Below, in pieces: positions 1-4,870 of a stretch of 7,673 nt of DNA. The notes beneath the pieces were generated by a model. That model saw only the letters and a program-made list of their open reading frames with translations, was not told the origin of the DNA and ran no database searches. The translations under genes and the position numbers were made by a program. Every line of letters begins with the position of its first letter. Position 1 is the stretch's first letter. Source of the stretch: an uncultured Eubacteriales bacterium (lineage in GTDB: Bacteria > Bacillota > Clostridia > Oscillospirales > Acutalibacteraceae); the NCBI GenBank assembly GCA_934501135.1, contig CAKSUE010000028.1, forward strand, positions 1 to 7,673, read 5' to 3'.

Positions 1-234
1 CTGATGTCCTTGTCTATAAGAAGGAACTATTCTATTAGATTGATATTGCTGTTCATAAGAAGGAACTATTCTAGCAGACTGATACCCTTGTCCATAAGTA
101 GAAACTATCTGATGTCCTTGTTCATAGGAAGGAACTATTTTACCAGATTGATACCCTTGTCCATAATAAGGAACTCTTTTACAAGGTTGATATTCCTGTT
201 CATAAGAAGAAACTCTTTTACAAGGTTGATATAT
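1..234 (-). repeat. 39-bp tandem repeats coding a Tyr/Gln-rich 13-residue unit
   Basis: In the minus-strand frame the tail reads as units like SYEQEYQPCKRVP, YYGQGYQSGKIVP, TYGQGYQSARIVP and SYEQQYQSNRIVP, each 13 residues (39 bp). One unit (SYEQGHQIVS) is three residues short. At least six units are visible and the array continues past the window edge. Positions 5-6 (GY/EY/GH/QY) and 8-10 vary while Y2, Q4, Q7 and V12 are kept. Such tails are often extended and wall- or matrix-associated; that role is inference. Confidence 0.85.
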
Positions 235-1578
235 ATGCCCTTGGTGATCGTGGTTCAGTGCATCAAATGCAGCGTCATAGTATTCTGTACCAGGAATCTT
301 AATGTAAATGTTTAATGCAATTTTGCCTTGTTTTGTTTTTGCTGCAGCTTTAAAACATTCAGATATATTGTCGCTTTTTCCTAGTTTATTTATTATGGCA
401 TTTAATGAATCTTCTTTATTAGGAGCGCTTGGAATCCTACACCATGCTATTAATGCTTCCCGGCCCTGTTTATCCTCTGCGGCCTTTTCAATGTCTCCTA
501 GTGCTTTTATTACGGCATTTAATGCTTTGTTCTTGTTAGGAGCGCTTGGAATTTTGCCCCATGCTATTAATGCTTCCCGGCCCTGTTTATCCTCTGCGGC
601 CTTTTCAATGCCTCCTAGTGCGTTTATTACGGCATTTAGTGCTTTTTTCTTGTTAGGAGCGCCTGGAATTTTGCCCAATGCTATTAATGCTTCCCGGCCC
701 AGTTCACTCTGTGCGGTATCTTGAATGCCTCCTAGTTTGTTTATTACGGTATTTAGTGCTTTTTTTTGATTAGGAACGTTTGGAATTTTGCCCAATGCTA
801 TTAATGCTTCCTGGCCCTGTTTATCCTCTGCGGCATTTTCAATGTCTCCTAGTTTGTTTATTACGGCATTTAATGCTTCTTCTTGATTAGGAAAGCTTGG
901 ATTTTTGCCCCATGCTATTAATGCTTCCCGGCCCAGTTCACTCTGTGCGATTAAATCATAGTTACCTTGTGATATTTTCTGCAAAAGATTATATCTTTTT
1001 ACAAAGCTGCATTCCTGCACTCCTTCAACAGAAGGATCTATAATTATCCTTCCTGTATTACTGCTATCAACATGGGAAGGTACTTCATTACTTTTGCAGT
1101 ATTCTATCAACTTGTTTTTTATTAAAGGATCATTATCTACAGAGTGTATACCTTTCCCTGTTATTATAGTTATTCTTACACTGGATCTAAGACTGTCTTT
1201 CTCTTTGAGCAAATAATCCAGAGTGTCCAGTGTGTGTTTGTGCATGTCCAGTTCTGGTTCTTTAATCCACTCTGAACTTTCGGAAGATTTATATTCTGAA
1301 GTGGATACCTCTTTATTTGAATTAGTATCGGTACCTGTGTCATCACTTTTAGATCCCTCATTACTTATTATATTGTCGTATGATACCTTCTCTGGTATAG
1401 ATGATTCTGCGGATAAACCACATACGTCGTTTTGGCTAACTAATTCATCCGGTAACTGGGCATTTGCTCTGATTATTCCTGCCGAACTGCAGATCAGAAT
1501 CAATCCCATAGTTAAAACTGCTTTTTTGTTTACAGATTTTTTCAGTTTCTGCCAACTGTTTTCAAGATCTTTCATCAT
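1..1578 (-). CDS. Secreted Smr-domain protein with two tandem-repeat regions (C-terminus beyond window)
   Basis: The frame is open from ATG-ATG at 1578/1575 to the left edge, 526 codons with no stop. A GGGAG sits 4 nt before the first ATG and 7 nt before the second, so the second may be the real start. Residues 1-40 form a Sec signal peptide: basic n-region (KLKKSVNKK), hydrophobic core about 20-36, likely cleavage after RANA. Residues 41-105 are Ser/Asp/Glu-rich linker. Residues about 109-182 resemble a Smr domain (MutS2 C-terminus family): LDMHKHT matches the LDLHG motif but has Lys for Gly, and ITGKGIHS matches the GKG motif. Residues 211-405 hold five 39-residue repeats, each predicted as a helical hairpin, with a degenerate sixth to about 442. 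From about 449 a Tyr/Gln-rich tail of 13-residue repeats runs off the window. Smr domains are normally cytosolic nucleic-acid-binding or nuclease modules, so export is odd. Function unknown; a surface or envelope role is inferred. Confidence 0.88.
   Translation of the reverse strand, partial: MMKDLENSWQKLKKSVNKKAVLTMGLILICSSAGIIRANAQLPDELVSQNDVCGLSAESSIPEKVSYDNIISNEGSKSDDTGTDTNSNKEVSTSEYKSSESSEWIKEPELDMHKHTLDTLDYLLKEKDSLRSSVRITIITGKGIHSVDNDPLIKNKLIEYCKSNEVPSHVDSSNTGRIIIDPSVEGVQECSFVKRYNLLQKISQGNYDLIAQSELGREALIAWGKNPSFPNQEEALNAVINKLGDIENAAEDKQGQEALIALGKIPNVPNQKKALNTVINKLGGIQDTAQSELGREALIALGKIPGAPNKKKALNAVINALGGIEKAAEDKQGREALIAWGKIPSAPNKNKALNAVIKALGDIEKAAEDKQGREALIAWCRIPSAPNKEDSLNAIINKLGKSDNISECFKAAAKTKQGKIALNIYIKIPGTEYYDAAFDALNHDHQGHIYQPCKRVSSYEQEYQPCKRVPYYGQGYQSGKIVPSYEQGHQIVSTYGQGYQSARIVPSYEQQYQSNRIVPSYRQGHQ
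364..948 (-). repeat. Five 117-bp tandem repeats (39-residue helical units) in an A-B-A-B-B order
   Basis: The motif taatgcttcc recurs at 451, 568, 685, 802 and 919, an exact 117-bp period. Each unit encodes about AEDKQGREALIAWGKIPSAP followed by a second helix such as NKALNAVIKALGDIEKA. Counting in coding order, units 1 and 3 begin AQSELGRE and units 2, 4 and 5 begin AEDKQG, giving A-B-A-B-B. This suggests duplication of a two-unit, 234-bp block followed by a single-unit duplication. Units 4 and 5 are the most alike, so that expansion appears recent. A degenerate sixth unit follows (KTKQGKIALNIYIKIPG). Confidence 0.92.
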
Positions 1579-1648
1579 TATTCTCCCTCTCTCATTATCC
1601 TGCATAATGCTAATTTAAATAATCGATTCTGCGAGTCTCACATTTACA

Positions 1649-1677
1649 ATCTTATCACAGCAAAACAGAGTTGTCAA
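1649..1677 (-). promoter_or_regulatory. Sigma-A promoter of the secreted repeat protein
   Basis: On the minus strand TTGACA (1677-1672) is followed after exactly 17 nt by TAAGAT (1654-1649), preceded by TG one base upstream (extended -10). The -35 is a perfect consensus and the -10 matches five of six. Transcription would start near 1642, leaving a leader of about 64 nt. A small inverted repeat (AACAC 1676-1680 / GTGTT 1687-1691) touches the upstream edge of the -35 and could be an operator half; that is a weak inference. Confidence 0.8.
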
Positions 1678-1709
1678 CACATTAAAGTGTTTTCAGGATA
1701 ATCAATAAT

Positions 1710-2158
1710 TTGTTTTACTGTAAAGCATTTTTATGTGAAATCTTTCTTTCCGTTTATCCTTTTGTCATAGGAAGAACGTCAAAGCAGGGAGAACTTGGAA
1801 GTGCAACAATTTACATAAGTCCAGGAGAAAGATTTAATGAAATAGAGCAAAAGAACTCGGAAAAGATAAAAAAATATATGAATTTTTGTATACACATCGA
1901 AAAGGCAAGACAATAGAAGACTTTTTGAAAGAGTATCGTGTATTTGCTTGCTGTACAAAGTTAGAGTCTGCCGCATTTTATAAAAGTATTCGACTTGAAA
2001 TCGGTAGGTCTATACTCAATATTTTGGGATTGTCTTCGATTGAAAAAGTAAAAGTGACTTCTAACTATAAAGATAATCATTTTTGTGAAAAAGGTGTTGA
2101 AATAAAAAAGAGTAAATTGCTTAAACGCAATCTTGCTATATTTTTAAAGAGTAATTAA
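1710..2158 (+). pseudogene. Unidentified gene split into two frames at an A7 run
   Basis: Two overlapping plus-strand frames look like one protein. The first (from TTG 1710 to TAG 1916) contains GRTSKQGELGSATIYISPGE and then QKNSEKIKK. The second is open from 1841 to TAA 2158 and contains IYEFLYTHRKGKTIEDFL and later FLKSN. They join at seven A residues, 1868-1874. Read in the first frame this is A AAA AAA, and a -1 shift there continues directly into the second frame, giving about 149 residues. There is no convincing ribosome binding site before 1710, so the upstream part may be missing too. I do not recognise the family. Either a homopolymer indel has killed the gene or -1 frameshifting makes the fusion; with so many broken neighbours, decay is more likely. 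Confidence 0.45.
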
Positions 2159-2167
2159 TAAGAAAGC

Positions 2168-2221
2168 TTCATGCCCCTTATAACTACTCAGTATGGTACG
2201 AGTAGTTATAAGGGGCATGAA
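2168..2221. repeat. Perfect 22-bp inverted repeat with 10-nt loop
   Basis: Left arm 2168-2189 begins TTCATGCCCC and ends ACTACTC. Right arm 2200-2221 is its exact reverse complement. The 10-nt loop can add a GTA/TAC pair with a TGG loop, leaving one bulged A. It lies 9 nt after the stop at 2158. No T-run follows on the plus strand; on the minus strand the flank GCTTTCTTATT is only moderately T-rich, so it is a poor classical terminator. It could be a bidirectional terminator, a processing site or a palindrome left by a mobile element. Confidence 0.85.
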
Positions 2222-2222
2222 C

Positions 2223-2245
2223 AAACCCAGTATTCATGCGGGTTT
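2223..2245. repeat. Small hairpin AAACCC/GGGTTT next to the 22-bp palindrome
   Basis: AAACCC (2223-2228) pairs with GGGTTT (2240-2245) around an 11-nt loop, starting one base after the larger palindrome ends. GGTTTAAACC (2241-2250) is also a self-palindrome, so an alternative cruciform is possible. No gene-level meaning is evident. Confidence 0.5.
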
Positions 2246-2247
2246 AA

Positions 2248-2334
2248 ACCAACTACAATGTTTACAATGAAGGTTATCTGACACATTTCGATAAACTCTA
2301 TAGACTAATATATCAAAAAAATAAAAATATATAA
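2248..2334 (+). pseudogene. C-terminal remnant of an unknown gene, 28 residues
   Basis: This frame reads TNYNVYNEGYLTHFDKLYRL and ends IYQKNKNI at TAA 2332-2334, directly after a stop at 2245-2247. It has no start codon or ribosome binding site. Its interest is position: an intrinsic terminator begins 6 nt after its stop codon, as expected at the end of a real gene. I read it as the leftover 3' end of a deleted gene. The family is not recognisable from so short a piece, and chance coding is possible. Confidence 0.3.
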
Positions 2335-2340
2335 ACGAAG

Positions 2341-2373
2341 TTGTCTTGAAAATCTCAAGGCAATTTTTTATTT
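2341..2373 (+). terminator. Intrinsic terminator
   Basis: TTGTCTTGA (2341-2349) pairs with TCAAGGCAA (2355-2363), nine base pairs with one G-U wobble and a 5-nt loop, followed at once by TTTTTTATTT (2364-2373). This is a textbook plus-strand Rho-independent terminator, positioned to end the 28-residue gene remnant before it. Confidence 0.88.
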
Positions 2374-2395
2374 ATAAAGAAAGAGAATTCAGAAA

Positions 2396-2592
2396 ATTAA
2401 AATATTTTCATTGATAACTATTTTAATTTTGACTGTTATATTAGTGCATCAAGAAAAAGAGATTTGTGAACTCGAAAAGAAAATGCTTGATACTCTTATT
2501 TTACAGATAAAGAAATTTGTGTAGTTTATCCTGTGCCATATGCTGTTGGTAATCATACTTTTATAAAAATCGATATGAATAGTTTACAATAA
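2396..2592 (+). pseudogene. Frameshifted small membrane-anchored protein remnant
   Basis: One frame (2396-2524) reads IKIFSLITILILTVILVHQE and then KEICELEKKMLD before a TAG. It gives a single hydrophobic helix followed by a charged segment, the look of a membrane anchor or uncleaved signal. A second frame (2491-2592) continues with TDKEICVVYPVPYAVGNHTF and ends IKIDMNSLQ at TAA 2590-2592. The two overlap near 2491-2510, consistent with an indel. ATT at 2396 stands where an ATG would be expected. It precedes the GH19-like remnant by 20 nt and might once have been cotranscribed with it. The family is not recognised. Confidence 0.4.
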
Positions 2593-2611
2593 ATGTTTTA
2601 GTATTAAAGAT

Positions 2612-2930
2612 ATGAAAGAGCTAAATGAAACGCTTGCTAAATTCAAAGGAACAAATTGCTCATTTTCTTTCTCAATGTTATGTAGAATCTTGGCATGGAA
2701 ATGGAATAGCAGAAATAAATTGGAGAGATTATCCTAATATATCCAAAGACAGAGAATACTTTAATAATCTATATGGTGGACGTAGTTATTTAGGTAGTTT
2801 AAGTAAGGACAATTATGATGGATATAACTTTAGCGGTTCGGGATATATTCATTTAATGGGTCGATATAATTATCAACAATTTGCAAATAAAATTAATGAT
2901 CAAAATATAATGCAAGATGTTCACTATTAA
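2612..2930 (+). pseudogene. GH19 chitinase/lysozyme-like endolysin remnant, frameshifted and truncated
   Basis: ATG 2612 starts MKELNETLAKF, then the frame shifts near 2640 and continues as NSKEQIAHFLSQCYVES. This fits the GH19/endolysin pattern in which AHFLAQC..ES carries the catalytic Glu; here Glu is kept but the usual His before it is Val. Further on come LYGGRSYLG and YDGYNFSGSGYIHLMGRYNY, matching the YGGR and GYxFxGRGxIQLTGRxNY motifs with substitutions (GSG for GRG, HLMGR for QLTGR). Homology stops at about FANKIND and the frame ends at TAA 2930, so the C-terminal half is missing. Intact members degrade peptidoglycan or chitin and are common in prophages and related elements. With a frameshift, a truncation and altered motifs it is almost certainly dead. 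Confidence 0.72.
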
Positions 2931-3051
2931 TTTTTTTCATAGTTTCATTTGCATTAGCCTCTTTGCTTATGTCCGGGTAATATTTAAAACATAACTCTCT
3001 ATACTGCTTTTTTAATTCTTCTATGCAATCGCAATTTTTAAAATATTCTAT
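2893..3051 (-). pseudogene. J-domain (DnaJ-like) fragment with HPD changed to YPD
   Basis: The 52-codon minus-strand frame contains EYFKNCDCIEELKKQYREL followed by CFKYYPDISKEANANETM and KKIN. This is the helix II-loop-helix III pattern of a J-domain, as in ELKKxYRKLxxKYHPD...ANExMKxIN. The signature HPD has become YPD (TAC for CAC), which should abolish stimulation of DnaK. A good GGAAGG (3063-3058) lies 6 nt before codon ATA (3051-3049), so the start codon itself looks mutated from ATG. After KKINSE the sequence ends LALYFDH and stops inside the GH19 remnant on the other strand, so the 3' part is gone. Short J-domain proteins of this kind occur in phages and plasmids. Confidence 0.6.
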
Positions 3052-3167
3052 ATTTTACCTTCCTTTTTGTTTATTTAGGGTCTAAGATCCCAACGTATAC
3101 CTGTACACAAATTTAAAAACTAACCCTAAACGTACACTTTTTTTAAATTTTTTAGGTTACGCTTAGA

Positions 3168-3296
3168 CTATACCTCAAACGGATACCACTTTTCTAAATT
3201 TAGTCGCTTTATATGCGTCCTTTGTTTTTGGTTATTAATTAATCTTGCTAAAACCATAAATGGTAATAGCAACAGTCCAACAAAAAGTCTAAAAAT
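3168..3296 (-). pseudogene. Small single-pass membrane protein remnant lacking a usable start codon
   Basis: Downstream of a strong AAGGAGG (3306-3300) the minus-strand frame reads IFRLFVGLLLLPFMVLARLI and then a basic tail, HIKRLNLEKWYPFEV, to TAG 3170-3168. It has one hydrophobic helix and a positively charged C-terminus, 42 residues in all. No ATG, GTG or TTG lies in frame at workable spacing; the codon 3 nt after the SD is ATT. Either the start has been lost by mutation or a rare AUU start is used. It is about 115 bp upstream of the J-domain remnant on the same strand, so both may derive from one operon. Not recognised as a known family. Confidence 0.35.
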
Positions 3297-3353
3297 CCAC
3301 CTCCTTAAACTTTTTAGATCATTGACCTTGTTTTTATTTTATCATCTAAATAG

Positions 3354-3482
3354 TTTGATCATCAATACTTAAAAAAATTTAATAAGATCGCCCATGTACC
3401 TCTATTTGATGCGGGTTGCGAAAAGTGTAATCCTAAAAACCACCCTCAAAAAACAAACGAATTTAAACTAAAAGGTTTGTGA
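3354..3482 (+). pseudogene. Short unidentified coding scrap with a CxxC pair
   Basis: An open plus-strand stretch between TAG 3351 and TGA 3482 reads HQYLKKFNKIAHVPLFDAGC and then EKCNPKNHPQKTNEFKLKGL. It has no start codon and no ribosome binding site. The composition looks protein-like (a CEKC pair, Pro/Asn/Lys-rich tail), but 42 codons in AT-rich DNA can arise by chance. If real, it is the C-terminal end of a gene whose front is missing. No family call is justified. Confidence 0.2.
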
Positions 3483-3494
3483 GTTTAACAAGCC

Positions 3495-3529
3495 AAATTG
3501 TTATCAATTTCAAATTGCTATGATATAAT
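3495..3529 (+). promoter_or_regulatory. Extended -10 promoter overlapped by three AAATTG-type half-sites
   Basis: TATAAT (3524-3529) has TG one base upstream (3521-3522), and TTATCA (3501-3506) lies 17 nt before it, matching the -35 consensus at four of six positions. AAATTG (3495-3500), CAATTT (3505-3510) and AAATTG (3512-3517) form two overlapping inverted pairs across the -35 and spacer, as expected for a repressor operator. The XRE regulator remnant 150 bp downstream is a plausible former user; autoregulation is inference. Confidence 0.6.
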
Positions 3530-3532
3530 AAC

Positions 3533-3648
3533 CTCACACCGTAGACAAAATCAAAGATTTTGACGGTTGAGAGAACATTGAAACATAAATTAAGGCTTTG
3601 CCTTTGACAGCTACGCTGTTTCTTACGCATCACACAAGAATTTATGTT
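3533..3648 (+). other. Structured leader or palindrome cluster upstream of the XRE remnant
   Basis: Two structures follow the promoter. First, CAAAATC-AAA-GATTTTG (3546-3562) is extended by CCGT (3539-3542) with ACGG (3563-3566) across an AGA bulge. Second, AACATAAATT (3582-3591) is perfectly complementary to AATTTATGTT (3639-3648) and encloses two triloop hairpins, AAGGC-TTT-GCCTT (3592-3604) and ACAGC-TAC-GCTGT (3607-3619). The outer stem ends inside the next -10 box. It may be a structured 5' leader, a transposon-end palindrome or a small MITE-like element; the sequence alone does not decide. Confidence 0.55.
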
Positions 3649-3653
3649 ATAAT
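3645..3653 (+). promoter_or_regulatory. Second extended -10 promoter for the XRE-MmcQ pair
   Basis: TGTTATAAT (3645-3653) is a perfect TATAAT with an upstream TG. No good -35 is seen at 17-18 nt, so recognition would depend on the extended -10. It would start transcription near 3660, about 25 nt before the regulator's ATG. Confidence 0.5.
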
Positions 3654-3684
3654 AAAAATATAAAATACAGGCAGGGTAATAAAA

Positions 3685-3975
3685 ATGTCAAAGACCATGG
3701 GGAGAAAGCTTAGAGAAATACGAAGTAATCTGGGACTATCAGTGGCAGAAGTTTAAAAGAGATGTGGTATACCAGTGCAAAAAATAAACTTTTATGAATT
3801 AGATAAGGGTATGCCTACAATCCCAACACTGCAAAAGTTAACCAAAGGTTTATATTGCACAATATTTGATATAATTGACGAGCCGCTTGGAAGAACACAG
3901 TCAAAGTGCATACGTGCTAATAAGTGTATGTTCTATAATAAAGAGATACAGGGAGAAGAAACAAATGACTATTGA
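3685..3975 (+). pseudogene. XRE-family HTH regulator interrupted by an in-frame TAA
   Basis: The frame starts at ATG 3685, 8 nt after AGGG. It reads MGRKLREIRSNLGLSVAEV from residue 5, meets TAA at codon 24 (3754-3756), then continues without shift as KRCGIPVQKINFYELDKGMP, then TIPTLQKLTKGL and IFDIIDEPLG to TGA 3975. This is the usual Cro/C1 HTH layout, with the stop in helix 2 where Ala, Gln or Glu would be expected. A single substitution explains it. Restart at GTG 3775 would give a 66-residue product without the first half of the HTH and has no clear SD. The 3' end overlaps the MmcQ-like gene by 11 nt, so the two were probably an operon. It was presumably a small transcriptional repressor, perhaps acting on the half-sites at 3495-3517. 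Confidence 0.82.
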
Positions 3976-4306
3976 AGAAGCGAAAAGCTATTGTTTATCA
4001 TTAAAAAATACATGTGTATGTACTCCCTTTGATGAAACAACACAAGTAATAAAACATTGTTCTAACAGTAAAATGTTTGCTTTATTTTGTTCACCGGACG
4101 AGAAAGCATCAATAAACTTAAAATGTGAACCTATGGAAGCTGATTTTCTAAGGTCAGTTTATCAAGGTGTTATTCCTGGATACCACATGAATAAAAGACA
4201 TTGGAATACTGTTTATTTAGAGAGTGATGTTCCAGATAGTGAGATATTAAGAATGATTGATAACAGTTATCAACTTACAAAACCAAAATCAAAAAAGAAA
4301 AAATAA
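3965..4306 (+). CDS. MmcQ/YjbR family protein
   Basis: I choose ATG 3965 because GGGAG (3951-3955) is 9 nt upstream and the family begins MTIEEAKSYCLSL; the open frame extends further 5' only by overlapping the regulator. The 113-residue product shows the MmcQ/YjbR (DUF419) landmarks: CTPFDETTQVIKHC near residue 20, KMFALFCSPDEKASINLKC, then PGYHMNKRHWNTVYL and a C-terminal IDNSYQL followed by a Lys-rich tail. Length and motifs match intact members. The fold resembles CyaY-like double-wing domains and DNA binding has been proposed, but its biochemical role is unsettled. It overlaps the regulator's stop by 11 nt, which suggests translational coupling; because the upstream frame now has a nonsense codon, expression may depend on its own SD. 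A strong terminator follows. Confidence 0.9.
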   Translation: MTIEEAKSYCLSLKNTCVCTPFDETTQVIKHCSNSKMFALFCSPDEKASINLKCEPMEADFLRSVYQGVIPGYHMNKRHWNTVYLESDVPDSEILRMIDNSYQLTKPKSKKKK

Positions 4307-4322
4307 TTTATCTGAGTTTCAC

Positions 4323-4362
4323 GAGAACCTCTACTTTAAAAGATAGGAGGTTCTCTTTTTCT
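4323..4362 (+). terminator. Intrinsic terminator after the MmcQ-like gene
   Basis: GAGAACCTC (4323-4331) and GAGGTTCTC (4347-4355) form a perfect 9-bp stem followed directly by TTTTTCT. It lies 16 nt after the stop codon and closes the XRE-MmcQ transcription unit just before the IS200 left end. Confidence 0.92.
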
Positions 4363-4421
4363 ATAACGAAAACCACTCGCTAGGCGAGTGGTTCAATGGA
4401 GCTTAAGCAATGAAGAAAAAA

Positions 4422-4477
4422 CCTAATGTGCTAAACTAAAAAGTAAACTTAGCATCTTAAAAAGAAAGCACATTAGG
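4422..4477 (+). promoter_or_regulatory. RBS-sequestering stem-loop in the tnpA leader
   Basis: CCTAATGTGCT (4422-4432) is perfectly complementary to AGCACATTAGG (4467-4477), whose 3' end overlaps the tnpA ribosome binding site (AGGAAG, 11 nt before ATG 4488). A competing pair, TGCTAA (4429-4434) with TTAGCA (4449-4454), shares the left arm. In known IS200 elements a leader hairpin blocks tnpA translation; this looks like the same device. Confidence 0.7.
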
Positions 4478-4487
4478 AAGAATTAAG

Positions 4488-4781
4488 ATGAAAGAGCAAA
4501 ATAACCCTATAAATAGTTTAGAACATACGAAATGAAATTGTAAATATCACATAGTATTTGCACCAAAATACAGAAGAAAAGTGTTTTACGAAGAAAAGAG
4601 AAGTAAAGTAAGAGGAATCATAAGAACATTATGCCAATGGAAAGTGGTGGAGATAATAGAAAGGGAAATATGCCCCGTTCATATACATTTGTTATTGAGT
4701 ATACTGCCGAAGATGTGCATATCGGGGTTTATGGGATATTTGATAAGTTTATTTGATCCAAGAGACCCTTTTAAAGGGTGA
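4488..4781 (+). pseudogene. tnpA: IS200 transposase TnpA (Y1 HUH), nonsense codon plus internal deletion
   Basis: From ATG 4488 the frame reads INSLEHTK, then TGA at 4533-4535 where the family has Trp (HTKWNCKYH), then continues in frame as NCKYHIVFAPKYRRKVFYEE. Later come VEIIEREICPVHIHLLLSI, with the HUH metal-binding pair HIH intact, and SGFMGYL. At that point, near 4742, it jumps to a tail ISLFDPRDPFKG and stop, which resembles the extreme C-terminus of family members. About 50 residues are missing, including the helix with the catalytic Tyr. The 97-codon frame compares with about 150 in intact TnpA. It is therefore inactive by two independent lesions. Confidence 0.88.
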
Positions 4782-4870
4782 GCAAGTAACAAATGCATGG
4801 TTGTCAGGCCAACAAAAATCGCTACTTGTGGCTTGCCAGTAGTATTAGGACTATGCTAGAAAAGGAAATA

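Noticed and set aside
4..724. Plus-strand open frames across the left region, including a repetitive 138-codon one
   Set aside because: They are antisense shadows of the minus-strand repeat gene, which has the signal peptide, promoter, SD and uninterrupted frame. Their repetition only mirrors the 39-bp and 117-bp repeats.
364..948. CRISPR array
   Set aside because: The units are adjoining 117-bp coding repeats with no unique spacers and they keep one reading frame throughout.
1485..1578. Lipoprotein signal in the secreted Smr protein
   Set aside because: The Cys at residue 30 is preceded by LILI, which lacks the small residue required just before Cys in a lipobox; RANA followed by Gln fits ordinary signal-peptidase cleavage better.
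3875..3964. Longer N-terminus for the MmcQ-like protein
   Set aside because: The extension overlaps the regulator in another frame, has no SD, and family members start at MTIEE, matching ATG 3965 with its GGGAG.
3754..4535. Alternative genetic code or stop-codon recoding (in-frame TAA in the regulator, TGA for Trp in tnpA)
   Set aside because: Intact genes here use TGG for Trp, two different stop codons are involved, and both genes lie among other broken genes, so independent nonsense mutations are simpler.
4581..4781. A separate 66-codon gene starting at GTG 4581
   Set aside because: It is the in-frame distal part of the broken IS200 transposase, whose homology begins well upstream of 4581.
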